Source: Bacillota bacterium (GTDB lineage: Bacteria; Bacillota; UBA4882; UBA10575). Taken from it: 64,000 nucleotides of DNA. The notes under the pieces were generated by a model. That model was given only the letters and a program-made list of their open reading frames with translations. It was not told the origin of the DNA and ran no database searches. Location of the stretch: positions 62,001 through 126,000 of the forward strand of contig DUQR01000041.1 of the NCBI GenBank assembly GCA_012837715.1, in the 5' to 3' direction. Position 1 is the first letter of the stretch; each line of letters opens with the position of its first letter. Positions 8,920 through 18,281 of this stretch are shown here, piece by piece. The translations under genes were made by a program, and so were the position numbers.

Positions 8920-10296
8920 ATGGGAAAACTATGGCATAAAAACTACGAACTAGATGCGCTCGTCGAAAAATTCACCGTCGGTCGCGATTACGAACTGGAC
9001 CAGCACCTCCTCAAGGCCGACTGTGTAGCCAGTCTTGCCCACGCCACGATGCTGGAAAGCATCGGCCTTATAACCAAGGAGGAACTCTCCGCGCTAAAGG
9101 AAGGCCTGGCCGGTATTATCCAGGCCCATGAAAATAAGGGGTTTCCGATCACCCGGGCCGATGAGGACGGTCACACCGCCATTGAGAACGCCCTTACCGC
9201 CAAATATGGCGCCGCCGGAAAAAAGATCCATACCGGCCGTTCCCGTAACGACCAAGTGATTGTCGCGACCCGTCTCTATGCCCGGGCTTTTCTCCTGGCT
9301 TTTATGGAAGCCAGTAGCCAATTGGTTGATCACCTGCTGACTTTTGCTGAAGAAAACCAATTGGTGCCGATGGTCGGCCGGACCCATATGCAAATTGCCA
9401 TGCCTTCTTCCGTCGGACTTTGGGCTGGCGCTTATGCCGAGCAATTACTGGACGACCTGGAACTGGTAAAAACCGCCTACCATCTTAACAACCAGTCCCC
9501 CTTGGGCTCGGCAGCCAGCTACGGAGTGCCTTTACCCCTCAACCGGGAGCTCGTCGCCGAGCTGCTCGGTTTTGCCAAAGTCCAGAATAACGTCTTGTAT
9601 GCCAATAACAGCCGGGGAAAGATGGAGTCGATCATCCTTGATGCCGTCGATCAGGTGGTGCTCACCCTCAGTAAAATAGCCCAGGATCTGATCTTATATT
9701 CCATGCCCGAGTTTGCCTATTTCTCTTTACCCGACAACCTCTGCTCCGGTAGTAGTATCATGCCGCAAAAGAAGAACCCTTGCGGGCTTGAGCTTTTGCG
9801 GGCGAAATCCGCCACCGTTTCGTCTTGCGCTTTTCAGATCAAAAACATCATCAAAGCCCTTCCTTCCGGCTACAACCGGGATTTCCAAGAAACCAAAGAA
9901 CCCTTCCTCCGTGGGGTCCAGACCGGCCTGAGCTGTGTGCAGATTATGGATCTGGCCATCAGTAAAGTCCAGGTGAATCCAGAAGCCTTACGCGCCGGGT
10001 TCAAACCGGAAATCTACGCGACCGACGCCGCCCTTGAACTGGTGGCCAAGGGGATGCCCTTCCGGGATGCCTATAAAGAAGTCGGTTTGCATTTGGACCA
10101 ATTAGAGTCCCGCGACCCGGAGACCGCGATTAAAGCCCGGACCTACACCGGGACCACCGGCAATTTAGGGCTGGACAAAGCCCGCGACCTCAAAACGGAA
10201 CTGGAATCCTTCGTCCAAGCCGAGGAGGAGAAGATCGAGGCGAAAATCACTCAACTGGTAGGTTTTCCAGTCCGAATCTTTTCGGAAGATAATTAA
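8920..10296 (+). CDS. argH: Argininosuccinate lyase
   Basis: Splits argininosuccinate into arginine and fumarate, the last step of arginine synthesis. The fumarase/aspartase superfamily signature GSSIMPQKKNP spans 277-287 and carries the catalytic serine. TGRSRNDQ (105-112) and the GRTH loop with His156 complete the active site. The length of 458 residues is normal. It starts two bases after the argG stop, with GAGGAG as ribosome site inside the end of argG. No clear terminator follows; instead a structured repeat (copy B) begins 34 bp after the stop. Confidence 0.96.
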   Translation: MGKLWHKNYELDALVEKFTVGRDYELDQHLLKADCVASLAHATMLESIGLITKEELSALKEGLAGIIQAHENKGFPITRADEDGHTAIENALTAKYGAAGKKIHTGRSRNDQVIVATRLYARAFLLAFMEASSQLVDHLLTFAEENQLVPMVGRTHMQIAMPSSVGLWAGAYAEQLLDDLELVKTAYHLNNQSPLGSAASYGVPLPLNRELVAELLGFAKVQNNVLYANNSRGKMESIILDAVDQVVLTLSKIAQDLILYSMPEFAYFSLPDNLCSGSSIMPQKKNPCGLELLRAKSATVSSCAFQIKNIIKALPSGYNRDFQETKEPFLRGVQTGLSCVQIMDLAISKVQVNPEALRAGFKPEIYATDAALELVAKGMPFRDAYKEVGLHLDQLESRDPETAIKARTYTGTTGNLGLDKARDLKTELESFVQAEEEKIEAKITQLVGFPVRIFSEDN

Positions 10297-10330
10297 AATA
10301 TGAATCCCCCTCGAGTGTCACCCCATCCGG

Positions 10331-10446
10331 GCTATTTGCGTTGTCCTTAGCCTTAACGATTCCAAGACAATAGGTTGATGGCCTGACTCAAGATAAACAT
10401 GATTTATTGTCTTGGAATCCCCTTTATTGGTTACAACGCAAATAGC
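10331..10446 (+). repeat. Intergenic structured repeat, copy B (best preserved)
   Basis: A 116-bp element with a perfect 14-bp terminal inverted repeat: GCTATTTGCGTTGT at 10331-10344 and its complement at 10433-10446. Nested inside is a perfect 15-bp inverted repeat: GATTCCAAGACAATA at 10358-10372 and its complement at 10405-10419. Both arms carry an A/T change relative to the other copies (GCTA for GCTT, TAGC for AAGC), so pairing is kept. It has no coding capacity and ends 80 bp before the dehydrogenase ATG. Confidence 0.85.
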
Positions 10447-10526
10447 TTACTCCCAGTAATACTTGGAATTTTCCCCCATAAGATAGTCTTAAGGGTTTGA
10501 GGTTGACAGGGAAGGGGGATTTTCTA

Positions 10527-11336
10527 ATGAAACGTTTGGCCGGAAAGGTGGTTGTGATCACCGGTTCCACCCGGGGAATCGGCCTCGCTATTGCGGAGGC
10601 GTGTGCCCGGAATGGAGCGAAAGTCGTAATTTCCTCCCGCAATGCAGTAAAAGTTAATGAAATAGTCGGTTCTTTACAGGAAAAAGGGTACACCGTCACC
10701 GGCCTCGCAACCGATGTTTCCTGCAAGGATGACTTGCGACAGTTATTTGAGCATGCCATCACCACCTGGGGGCAGATCGACGTCTGGATCAATAATGCGG
10801 GTCTCTCCAGTGGCTTCCGGCCCCTGGATCAGATCCCCGCCCCCGAAATTCGGGCCATGGTCGGGGTTAATCTGATCGGCACTTTACTCGCTTGCCAACT
10901 GATTATTCCCTATTTCAAAGCCCAGGGCAAAGGAGTCTTAATCAATATGAGCGGCCGGGGCGGTAACGGTGATTATGCCCCCTACATGGTCCCCTACACG
11001 GCAACCAAGGCGGCGGTGACAACCTTGACCAAAGGTTTGGCCAAAGAGAACGCGGCCTACCCCATCTCCATCCATGCAGTCGTGCCCGGCATGGTCGCCA
11101 CCGATTTTTACCAAAACATCAAGACTGACTCGGAAGGCCAACAGCATTTGGCCGCGCTGCCCTATGTCCTAAAAGCCTTCGGTGTCCCGTTGGCGACGGT
11201 CGGCGAATTCTGCGTCCGCCTGGCGGCCCAAAAGCCGGGGAAAGTAACCGGTAAAATCTATTCTTTATTACGTGGTTTTCGTCTGCTGAGCGGGCTTGGC
11301 TTAATGACTTGGTATCGTTTGACCGGAAAAATATGA
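10527..11336 (+). CDS. Short-chain dehydrogenase/reductase
   Basis: NAD(P)-dependent oxidoreductase of the classical SDR family; the substrate is unknown. The nucleotide-binding motif TGSTRGIG is at 12-19, NNAG at 89-92, and the catalytic Ser142, Tyr157 and Lys161 (YTATK) are in place. I start at the ATG at 10527, preceded by GGAAGGGGG; an in-frame TTG 30 bp upstream lacks a ribosome site. The protein is then 269 residues, with a C-terminal extension of about 20 residues that is hydrophobic and basic. It stands between argH and a spore coat gene but shares no obvious pathway with either. Confidence 0.85.
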   Translation: MKRLAGKVVVITGSTRGIGLAIAEACARNGAKVVISSRNAVKVNEIVGSLQEKGYTVTGLATDVSCKDDLRQLFEHAITTWGQIDVWINNAGLSSGFRPLDQIPAPEIRAMVGVNLIGTLLACQLIIPYFKAQGKGVLINMSGRGGNGDYAPYMVPYTATKAAVTTLTKGLAKENAAYPISIHAVVPGMVATDFYQNIKTDSEGQQHLAALPYVLKAFGVPLATVGEFCVRLAAQKPGKVTGKIYSLLRGFRLLSGLGLMTWYRLTGKI

Positions 11337-11347
11337 AGGGGGCTTCC

Positions 11348-11366
11348 AGCCCCAGCTGGGCTTTTT
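11348..11366 (+). terminator. Probable terminator after the dehydrogenase gene
   Basis: The AGCCC/GGGCT stem (11348-11352 with 11358-11362) and a five-base loop run into five T. It is short but well placed, 12 bp after the stop codon. Confidence 0.5.
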
Positions 11367-11499
11367 ACACTGTCCTCAGATTTAGCAATTCCCATACACC
11401 CACCTCTATCGGGTCTCCCACCAATTCTCCAACATTGAATAAGAGTAGGGCGGATAGAATTTCATATTTAGACCACACTACCGATGGAGGTGTTAATAA

Positions 11500-12045
11500 A
11501 TGAATCTAAATCTGACGGCGAAAGAAAGAACCCTGCTGGAGGACCAAAAAAGCCATGAAGAGATCTGTGTCCAAAAGTATTCGGATTACGCGAATTTAGC
11601 CTCGGATCAACAGCTAAAAGAGATTTTTGCGCATAATGCCCAAAAGGAACAGGAACACCTAAATACCATCAATCAACTATTAAACGGTCAGCTTCCCAAC
11701 CTCAACCAACAGGGAAGCAACATGGCCAATCAAACCACCCAGCAACAACAGCAAATACCGCAAATGCAAAAAATGCAGCAGCGCCAACCGCTACAACAGC
11801 AAGCCCAAGCCCAGCAGTTCCAGCTGGAAAATAATCTTACCGCCAACCAATCACAGGATCAAAACCTCTGTACCGATATGCTGATGACGGAAAAATACGT
11901 CTCCGGCGCTTACGATACGGCCATTTTCGAGTTTCGCGACCCCCAGGTGCGCCAAATTCTAAACCACATCCAAAAAGAAGAGCAGCAACACGGTGAAGCA
12001 ATCTTCAACTATATGGAGAGCATGGGCATGTATAATCCGAAGTAA
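11500..12045 (+). CDS. CotF-like spore coat protein
   Basis: Four-helix, ferritin-like coat protein of the CotF family, expected in the spore outer layers. In 181 residues there are two conserved helical blocks (about 5-60 and 118-175), linked by a glutamine-rich stretch (65-115, with many QQ and MQ repeats) that looks unstructured. The second block has EKYVSGAYDTAIFEF and an EEQQHGEAIFNYM segment, typical of the family. The ATG has GATGGAGGTG upstream. It is monocistronic, ending at a strong hairpin. This is one of the main hints that the organism makes endospores. Confidence 0.85.
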   Translation: MNLNLTAKERTLLEDQKSHEEICVQKYSDYANLASDQQLKEIFAHNAQKEQEHLNTINQLLNGQLPNLNQQGSNMANQTTQQQQQIPQMQKMQQRQPLQQQAQAQQFQLENNLTANQSQDQNLCTDMLMTEKYVSGAYDTAIFEFRDPQVRQILNHIQKEEQQHGEAIFNYMESMGMYNPK

Positions 12046-12076
12046 GCCGGCAAAGCAACCAGAACCGAAACGGAGA

Positions 12077-12130
12077 AAAGGGAGATGGGCTTGCTGCTTC
12101 GAAAGCAAGCCCATCTCCCTTTCTACTCTT
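12077..12130. terminator. Bidirectional terminator between convergent genes
   Basis: A 19-bp perfect stem (12077-12095 with 12104-12122) and an eight-base loop with flanking T-rich tracts on both strands. It separates the coat protein gene from the convergent hemolysin III gene. Confidence 0.85.
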
Positions 12131-12198
12131 TTAAGAATCAATTTTGATTTTAATCCCTTCGCTGCCCTAGCGATAGTTGGTACGCGATTACCTAAGCG

Positions 12199-12840
12199 TC
12201 AGGCCGGAAGCATAAAGAGAATCGTAAAGAAATGGCAGACACTTCCCGCCAAGACAAACAAGTGCCAGACCGCGTGGGCATACTTCCTACTCTTCCAAGC
12301 ATAAAAGACGGTCCCCACCGTATAAAGCAAACCACCGGCCAGTAAAAAGAGGAGGCTAGTTTGGTTTAAAGCCGCCGCTAAAGGTTTAAGCGCCCCCACA
12401 ATTAACCAACCCATCGCAATGTAAAGGACGGTGGAGAGCGCCTGAAACCGATTGATCAAAAAGATTTTGGAGATAATCCCAAGGATGGCGATGGCCCAAA
12501 CAACCCCAAATATCGTCCAGCCCAGTGTTCCCCGGAGCTTAATCAGAGTAATTGGGGTATAGGTGCCGGCGATCAACAAAAAAATCGCCGCGTGATCAAA
12601 AATCTTAAACACCCTTTTGACCTTTCCCTCGGGAAAACTATGATACAAAGTGGAAGAAAGATAAAGGATTACTAAAGTGGCGCCGTAAATCGTAAAACCG
12701 ACCACGTGCCAAACCGTTCCGTACCTCCCGGCCATTACTACTAAAACCGCCAAAGCGGCTATCGCCAGCCCAAAACCGATTCCGTGTAAAAGCGCGTTGG
12801 TTATCTCTTCCCCCAAGGTTTGTCGGCGTTTATTCTTCAA
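12199..12840 (-). CDS. Hemolysin III family membrane protein (TrhA/YqfA-like)
   Basis: A 213-residue protein with seven predicted membrane helices of the PAQR/hemolysin III superfamily. The conserved SSTLYHSFP segment and the DHAAIFLLIAGTYTP segment carry the histidine and aspartate that form the metal site in this superfamily; a further conserved His occurs near the C-terminus (AVWHLFV). Members have been linked to membrane fluidity and unsaturated lipid homeostasis, and the pore-forming name is historical. The start is ATG with a GAGAGAGG ribosome site. No operon partner: the next gene upstream (PHP) ends about 120 bp away. Confidence 0.85.
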   Translation of the reverse strand: MKNKRRQTLGEEITNALLHGIGFGLAIAALAVLVVMAGRYGTVWHVVGFTIYGATLVILYLSSTLYHSFPEGKVKRVFKIFDHAAIFLLIAGTYTPITLIKLRGTLGWTIFGVVWAIAILGIISKIFLINRFQALSTVLYIAMGWLIVGALKPLAAALNQTSLLFLLAGGLLYTVGTVFYAWKSRKYAHAVWHLFVLAGSVCHFFTILFMLPA

Positions 12841-12962
12841 TTAACCTCTCTCCTGTTCACTTCTAATCGATTAGCCTTCTTTTCGCACCGCTTTCTTATC
12901 TACCCATCTGATTAGACGATGAACCGGAAAAAGGGTTACCTTAAATAAACCCCACCGCTAAA

Positions 12963-13895
12963 TTATCTTTGGGGTAACAACCCTGCTTCCTGTAAAACCC
13001 GTTCCATCTCCGCTTCCGCGAGCACACGACGATACGCGCCAAGCTTGATTGCAGGTTTGGTTTTACCATGGTAATCACTGCCCCCGGTGACAAAGACTTT
13101 ATTCTCCTGCGCCCACCGGTGAAGTTCTAAAGCCGTTTGTTCCGGATGGTAACTACTACCGGCCTCCACCCCATCAAGGCCTAACTGAAGAATCTCTTCG
13201 AGGAAAGCAAAATTACCGGCCAGGCTAATCCCGGGATGAGCTAAAACCGCCTTTCCACCGTTTCGGTGAACGATGGCAATCGCCTGTTCCAGACTGGGTA
13301 ATTCTATCTCGACATAGGCCGGTTTTCCCTGGGCACAATAATCCCAATAAAAATTAACATAGGGATTATCACTCCGCGCGCCGCCCGGACGGTAGGGCTT
13401 TAATCGCTCGTGCCCGTAATATTCCGGTTTGGCGAGTAAGACCTCGGCGATCATCTCCCCTGTCCAAACCTGTTTCTGGTATCCTTGCTCCGCGATGGCC
13501 TCGAGCTCCCTTTCGGTAAGCTCAAACCCCAGCTGCCGGATGAGCTTTAAACGTTCGCGGGAAGCGGCAACGTTCTGCTCAATAAACCGCTCTTCAATCT
13601 CAAGAAAATCCGGGCTCGCCGCCTCAATCCCATATCCAAGCAGATGGAGGTTGAGTCCTTTAAAGAGGCAATCAATTTCGATCCCGGGAAGATATTGGAT
13701 TCCCGCTTGGGCGGCCGCGGTCCCTGCTTCGAAATTGGCTTGCACCGAATTATGATCGGTAACGGCCATTATTCGGATGCCGGCCTGCCGACAACGGTCC
13801 ACCAGTTGCGTAGGCGTCAGTTCCCCGTCAATACTGTATAAAGAGTGCATATGCAGATCAATATAATGTTCCTGGTCTAGATTGATCATGATCAC
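12963..13895 (-). CDS. PHP-domain phosphoesterase
   Basis: Metal-dependent phosphoesterase of the PHP family, similar to the stand-alone proteins annotated as 3',5'-nucleoside bisphosphate phosphatase or RNase AM-like. The N-terminal motif DLHMHSLYS carries His15 and His17. AVTDHNS (about 43-49), PGIEID and a C-terminal GGSDYHGKTKP supply further metal ligands. At 310 residues it is slightly longer than the usual 280. Two starts are possible, GTG at 13895 (5 bases after AGGAAGG) and ATG six bases further in. Function beyond phosphoester hydrolysis is inferred. It is transcribed alone. Confidence 0.85.
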   Translation of the reverse strand: MIMINLDQEHYIDLHMHSLYSIDGELTPTQLVDRCRQAGIRIMAVTDHNSVQANFEAGTAAAQAGIQYLPGIEIDCLFKGLNLHLLGYGIEAASPDFLEIEERFIEQNVAASRERLKLIRQLGFELTERELEAIAEQGYQKQVWTGEMIAEVLLAKPEYYGHERLKPYRPGGARSDNPYVNFYWDYCAQGKPAYVEIELPSLEQAIAIVHRNGGKAVLAHPGISLAGNFAFLEEILQLGLDGVEAGSSYHPEQTALELHRWAQENKVFVTGGSDYHGKTKPAIKLGAYRRVLAEAEMERVLQEAGLLPQR

Positions 13896-14099
13896 CCGTT
13901 CCTTCCTATAAAATATACCGAAAAAACGTTCAGCCCTTATGCCCTTGGCGCAACACGATCTATTTCATACTAGCTCCATTGACGGCCATAACCCCAATCC
14001 CTTTACCTCTCCCAAGTTCACCAATTCAACCCCAATCTGCACAAAATTAGGAAGCCAACATTTAACGAGGTCTATCCATATTAAACCAGCAACCAGGAT

Positions 14100-15287
14100 T
14101 CAGAATCCTGCCGGCAGGATTACCTCTTTACAGTTATTAAAGGCGGCTAATTTTTGCAAGCGCTGATAAACGGCAGTTTTCAATTGCTTGGTTGGTTTGA
14201 CCCCTTCCTCGTACCAGATCCCTTTCACGATCAAGCTTGCCGTCTTGCGATCACAAACCGGTTCGACCCGGCCAATCAAACGATCACCATAGAGCAGCGG
14301 TAGAACATAATAGCCGTATCGACGCTTCACCACCGGTGTATAAATCTCCCATTTATAGTCGAAATCAAATAAGGCTTTAATCAGGCGGCGATCCCAAAGC
14401 ATATTGTCGAGGGGAGCAAGGATTTCACAACGGGCTTTAAACTTGTTCTCCTGTAAAACGGTATCCAGTAAGCCCCGGTCGGTCGCCAGGCAATAAAGCT
14501 TGTCTTTAATCCCAACAACCGTTAGTTCCAAGAGCTTCCTTTCGTCAAGCAATTGCCGGAAGATCTCATTACGCTGGGCTGCTTTTAAACCCCAAATGTT
14601 CAACCAGGCATCAGAGGGTTTATTCCACAAGAGCCCCACCCCGCCAATCCGCCGCAACACCCGCCATTTTTGGTGATCAAACTCATCGGGATACGGTTCC
14701 GGTGTCTTAAGCAGTTGCAAGCTTAGACAATTCTCGGCCAGGTCATAATATTTGATGGTCCCCTTTTTGTGGCTCACCACCAATTCGCCCCGGAAATACA
14801 TAGACTCCAAGGCCGCACGGGAAAGCTTGGTCGCGCTCCAGTACCAGTCAACCTTCTCGTTAAAACCCAGATCTCCCGAGGAAACAGGACCCTTTTGCCG
14901 GATGATCGCTTTAATCTCCGCGCAGACCGCATTAACGGCGGCGTGACTGCGGCCACCGGCCTTATACGCCTCACGATACCGCCGGAAATAAGGCCAGTCC
15001 GCGGTTGCGATGATGGCCAGGTTTTTATCGAAATAATCGAGGAGGGTCCGTTCCGCATACAATAAGGAATACAGCAGCTCTTTGGTGAAACCCTTCACTC
15101 TTGAGTAGAGGACAAGTTCGGCGTTTTTCCCGCAGACATCAATCGGATCAAATTGGATACAGCCGGCCTGACGAATAAAAGCGACCACACCCTCCTTCCC
15201 GGCAAATTGATAGTCACCAAGCAGTCCATGCTTTAGAAGGATAAACCGGCGGGCTTGGTCCTTGGTTAAAGTAATAACTCCGGTCAC
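14100..15287 (-). CDS. Winged-helix DNA glycosylase, AlkX/YcaQ (HTH_42) type
   Basis: Member of the AlkZ/AlkX superfamily, three tandem winged helices that unhook interstrand cross-links and remove bulky N7 adducts from DNA. The motif Gln45-Phe46-Asp47 matches the Q-hydrophobic-D catalytic motif of the YcaQ/AlkX branch, as opposed to QxQ in the azinomycin-resistance AlkZ branch. Length 395 is typical. The start is GTG behind AAGGGGGG. It lies downstream of the carboxylesterase gene by about 106 bp on the same strand and may be read through from it, but no functional link is evident. Activity is inferred from the motif and overall resemblance. Confidence 0.8.
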   Translation of the reverse strand: MTGVITLTKDQARRFILLKHGLLGDYQFAGKEGVVAFIRQAGCIQFDPIDVCGKNAELVLYSRVKGFTKELLYSLLYAERTLLDYFDKNLAIIATADWPYFRRYREAYKAGGRSHAAVNAVCAEIKAIIRQKGPVSSGDLGFNEKVDWYWSATKLSRAALESMYFRGELVVSHKKGTIKYYDLAENCLSLQLLKTPEPYPDEFDHQKWRVLRRIGGVGLLWNKPSDAWLNIWGLKAAQRNEIFRQLLDERKLLELTVVGIKDKLYCLATDRGLLDTVLQENKFKARCEILAPLDNMLWDRRLIKALFDFDYKWEIYTPVVKRRYGYYVLPLLYGDRLIGRVEPVCDRKTASLIVKGIWYEEGVKPTKQLKTAVYQRLQKLAAFNNCKEVILPAGF

Positions 15288-15393
15288 ACTAACCCCCCTT
15301 GCTCTTCATCATCCTTTGGCATTGCTCCCCGAAGCACTGCCACTCTTGCGCAAAGGAACCGGTTGGCTCGCCATGAGCGCATTCGCCCCTCCG

Positions 15394-16923
15394 TCAAGAG
15401 ATCTTCCGCCCTTTCTTGAAGTACTGCGCCACAAGAAACTGGAGAAGGGCACTGGGTTTTTCTCTGATAAACTCCGGCCGGTCGCGAAAGACCATGGCGT
15501 AGGGTTCCTCTGGAGTATATGGATACCAACGGGGCATCTCTTCTCCGGTCGCATCTTGGCCGTTGGGATCGCCGGTCTTGATGAAATTGGCCCAATAGTT
15601 ACACATCTGCCGGGCTAGATCATAGTGTTTACCGACGAACGGCCGCCAACACTTGGCCAAAGTCTCAAAAAAGAACCAGAGATCCACCGAATGGAAGGTG
15701 CCGGGATTATCCCACCCGGGGATTTCCGCATCAAAGACGTAATAGTACAACGGGAGATTGAGACCAGGATCATGAGCCTTACCGGCAAGATGAATTGCGT
15801 ATTCTATACTGTTGACCGCGGCCCGGTCCAGTACTTCATCAATCCTCCCCGCCTGAAACTGACAGAGCGCCAGAAACTCGCCGGCATCCTCGCCAAACAT
15901 CTTAACCGCCAGATCCTTTAATTGTTCTTCCGTCTCCACTTGCGGTTTATTGATGAACTCGGACGAGGTATGCCCCATGAGCACTGGCACAAGCAAACGT
16001 TTGTTATCCACAAACAGTTCAAACGGGTTATCGACACAAAATTGACCGTCGATCACGGTACCCCAAAAACCCCCATATTCAAGAGCCTTGGCCATGACAT
16101 ACTCAGCATCTAGCGCACGGGCCTCTTCGAGCGAAGATACCCCCAGCGCCTCAAAAAACCGTACACCGTCCCTTTCCGCCTCAGCCAGCGACTGTCCCCG
16201 TGGGGGCATAGGATTACCAGGGTATACCGGTGTGACGATCCCGCTCTGAATGATCGCCCGGTGACATAACCCTTGATTCTGTGGTGAAGTCAGCTGGGCA
16301 AGGACACTCCCGCCGCCCGCCGACTGTCCACCGATGGTGATCTTATCCGGATCACCACCGAAGGCGGTGATATTCCGCCGTACCCACTCGGTAGCAAACT
16401 GCTGATCGAGATGGCCAAAATTACCGGGCGCCTCCGGGGCCTCTTGGGTAAGCTCCGGATGACAGAGAAAGCCAAACACATTTACGCGGTAATTGATCGT
16501 GACAACGACCACACCTCTACGGGCAATCCGTTCGCCATCGAACTCCATTTCGGAAGGATAACCAACCTGTAGCCCGCCACCAAAATACCAAACAAAGACC
16601 GGGAGTCTCTGGTCCGGACTGGCGGCCGGTGTCCAGACATTAAGGTAAAGACAATCTTCACTCATGGGCACCTCGGGATCGACATGCCATTCCCGGCTAT
16701 AGATATTATCCTTATCCAACCCCGGTTTGGCTTGCATCGCAATCGGCGCAAACTCAAATGCATCCAGGACGCCGTCCCAGTCTGCCGCCGGTTGTGGCGC
16801 GCGCCAGCGGTTCTTGCCAACGGGGGGTGCGGCAAAGGGAATCCCTTTGAAACTGGTAATGCGGGGATCCGCCGCCGGTAATCCCCGTACAACGCCGTTT
16901 TCCACACGTACTTCTCGAAGCAT
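15394..16923 (-). CDS. Type B carboxylesterase
   Basis: Serine esterase of the alpha/beta-hydrolase fold that cleaves carboxylic esters. GGQSAGG (198-204) contains the nucleophile Ser201, EDCLYLNVW (89-97) is the second family signature, and WYFGGG near 112-117 forms the oxyanion region. There is no signal peptide, so it acts in the cytoplasm. At 509 residues it has normal length. It is the last gene of the five-gene carbohydrate set starting at 23327 (gap of 117 bp), which suggests it removes acetyl, feruloyl or similar groups from imported oligosaccharides. That substrate role is inferred from context only. Confidence 0.9.
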   Translation of the reverse strand: MLREVRVENGVVRGLPAADPRITSFKGIPFAAPPVGKNRWRAPQPAADWDGVLDAFEFAPIAMQAKPGLDKDNIYSREWHVDPEVPMSEDCLYLNVWTPAASPDQRLPVFVWYFGGGLQVGYPSEMEFDGERIARRGVVVVTINYRVNVFGFLCHPELTQEAPEAPGNFGHLDQQFATEWVRRNITAFGGDPDKITIGGQSAGGGSVLAQLTSPQNQGLCHRAIIQSGIVTPVYPGNPMPPRGQSLAEAERDGVRFFEALGVSSLEEARALDAEYVMAKALEYGGFWGTVIDGQFCVDNPFELFVDNKRLLVPVLMGHTSSEFINKPQVETEEQLKDLAVKMFGEDAGEFLALCQFQAGRIDEVLDRAAVNSIEYAIHLAGKAHDPGLNLPLYYYVFDAEIPGWDNPGTFHSVDLWFFFETLAKCWRPFVGKHYDLARQMCNYWANFIKTGDPNGQDATGEEMPRWYPYTPEEPYAMVFRDRPEFIREKPSALLQFLVAQYFKKGRKIS

Positions 16924-17040
16924 GGTTCAAACTCCCTTCTTTAATTTTTCCAAACGCGATCTGGCAAGCTTGCACCTGCAAAATATCGCTCGTGAATCAC
17001 CTCTCAGCAATTCCTCCCCTCTTTACGAACACGATGACAA

Positions 17041-18216
17041 TCACTGGATCTCTCCTTTCACCACTTGTGGCGCTGAACACGCCTCCAGTTTCCCAAAGGC
17101 AAGCCTGGCGAAATTATAGACGCCGTTATTCCATACGCCAAAGTCATGAACACCACCGGCGACAACCACCTGGTAACAGTAATCAAGCTTGCCGCTGGCC
17201 GCTTCGCTCAGACCATCAAGGGCCCTGGCATAGCCGCTCTGGAAAGAAATTTCATCCGCATCCCCACAGGTGAGATAGAGAAGATCAAGCCCATAGTCAA
17301 TAGAAGCGATCCCCGCACCAAGCGTCTTGCCATCACTCGAGGTGGGGGCATTGGAAAAGGCGCCGACAAAAGCGAATAAGTCCTGCATCCCCGGAGTTTT
17401 AACCGTCCGGTCGAGCCCATTATTAAAAACACTTGTCGTCTTCGTATATTTGATGGAATCATACCGGTAACCGCCCAAAGTTAAATTCAAAGCTTGCATT
17501 CCACCCATGGAAAGGCCGGCAAGCGCCCGATGCTTGCGGTTAACCGCAAGCGCCTCCGCTGATTTATCCTGGATCTTCGCATAGGTATGAAAATTGGCTT
17601 CAATAAAGGGAATAAGGTCATAGCGCAACTCGTAATCGAAATAATAGAAACCTAAGAGGTTTGTTTCGTCCGGCGTGAAGGCAGTATTCTCCCAATCCTC
17701 GGTACTTCTTCCCTCCGGGAAAACCACAATCAATGGCTCCAGATCACCATTTAGAATCAGATTGTCCAATATGTTGCCGATGACAAAGTTGCCGTCAATC
17801 CGGCCACTACCACGTAACCATTCATCGCGGTTTCCTCCTACCCCATGAAGAAGATAGAGAACATTATATTTTGTCGCCGGATCATCTTGATTGTAGCCTG
17901 CCGGTAAATAAATATTAACTTTTTTTATTATTGCCCCTCCCGGTACTGTTTCTCTTCCCGCTTCTTCACTGCTGATCAACTGATCTGTCACCAGCTGCCG
18001 CGCCCTGTTAATATAGTTGCGCACAGGATAAGAAAACTCTTTAATCCTACCCCGCCTTTCCTCTGGAACTGCTTTTTTGTATTCCTCAGGCACAGTAGTA
18101 ATCTTTATCTTGCTCATCACTTCTCCTCCTTTACCTTCTTGCTCTGCTGCCCATATTCTCGACGATAATGAAAACAACATGATCATCAATATTAATAAGC
18201 CAAGATAACTTTTCAT
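17041..18216 (-). CDS. Secreted esterase, CE1/feruloyl- or acetylxylan-esterase like
   Basis: Alpha/beta-hydrolase of the putative esterase family (Esterase D/CE1 group). An N-terminal signal peptide (hydrophobic 4-22, cleavage near the WAAEQ segment) sends it out of the cell. LLHGVGG (about 122-128) is the oxyanion loop, GLSMGG (234-239) holds the nucleophile Ser236, and a GGVHDFGVW segment near the C-terminus supplies the histidine. CE1 enzymes remove ferulate or acetate from arabinoxylan side chains, fitting the GH43 and GH127-type neighbours. The ATG has GGGGGGAT upstream. Of this five-gene set it is the only product with a clear export signal. Confidence 0.85.
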   Translation of the reverse strand: MKSYLGLLILMIMLFSLSSRIWAAEQEGKGGEVMSKIKITTVPEEYKKAVPEERRGRIKEFSYPVRNYINRARQLVTDQLISSEEAGRETVPGGAIIKKVNIYLPAGYNQDDPATKYNVLYLLHGVGGNRDEWLRGSGRIDGNFVIGNILDNLILNGDLEPLIVVFPEGRSTEDWENTAFTPDETNLLGFYYFDYELRYDLIPFIEANFHTYAKIQDKSAEALAVNRKHRALAGLSMGGMQALNLTLGGYRYDSIKYTKTTSVFNNGLDRTVKTPGMQDLFAFVGAFSNAPTSSDGKTLGAGIASIDYGLDLLYLTCGDADEISFQSGYARALDGLSEAASGKLDYCYQVVVAGGVHDFGVWNNGVYNFARLAFGKLEACSAPQVVKGEIQ

Positions 18217-18281
18217 CTATGGACATCCCCCCAAAATACGATCCAAATCGATCATAATCCGGTTAATTTCCTTAAATGTAT

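Noticed and set aside
11358-11400. Sequence GGGCTTTTTACACTGTCC resembling the left end of repeat copy D
   Set aside because: The first part is explained by the dehydrogenase terminator and no right end or inner repeat is visible before the coat gene, so it is not counted as a family copy.
14104-14119. Palindrome ATCCTGCCGGCAGGAT as a possible terminator
   Set aside because: It lies inside the last codons of the AlkX-like gene and no T-run follows on either strand.
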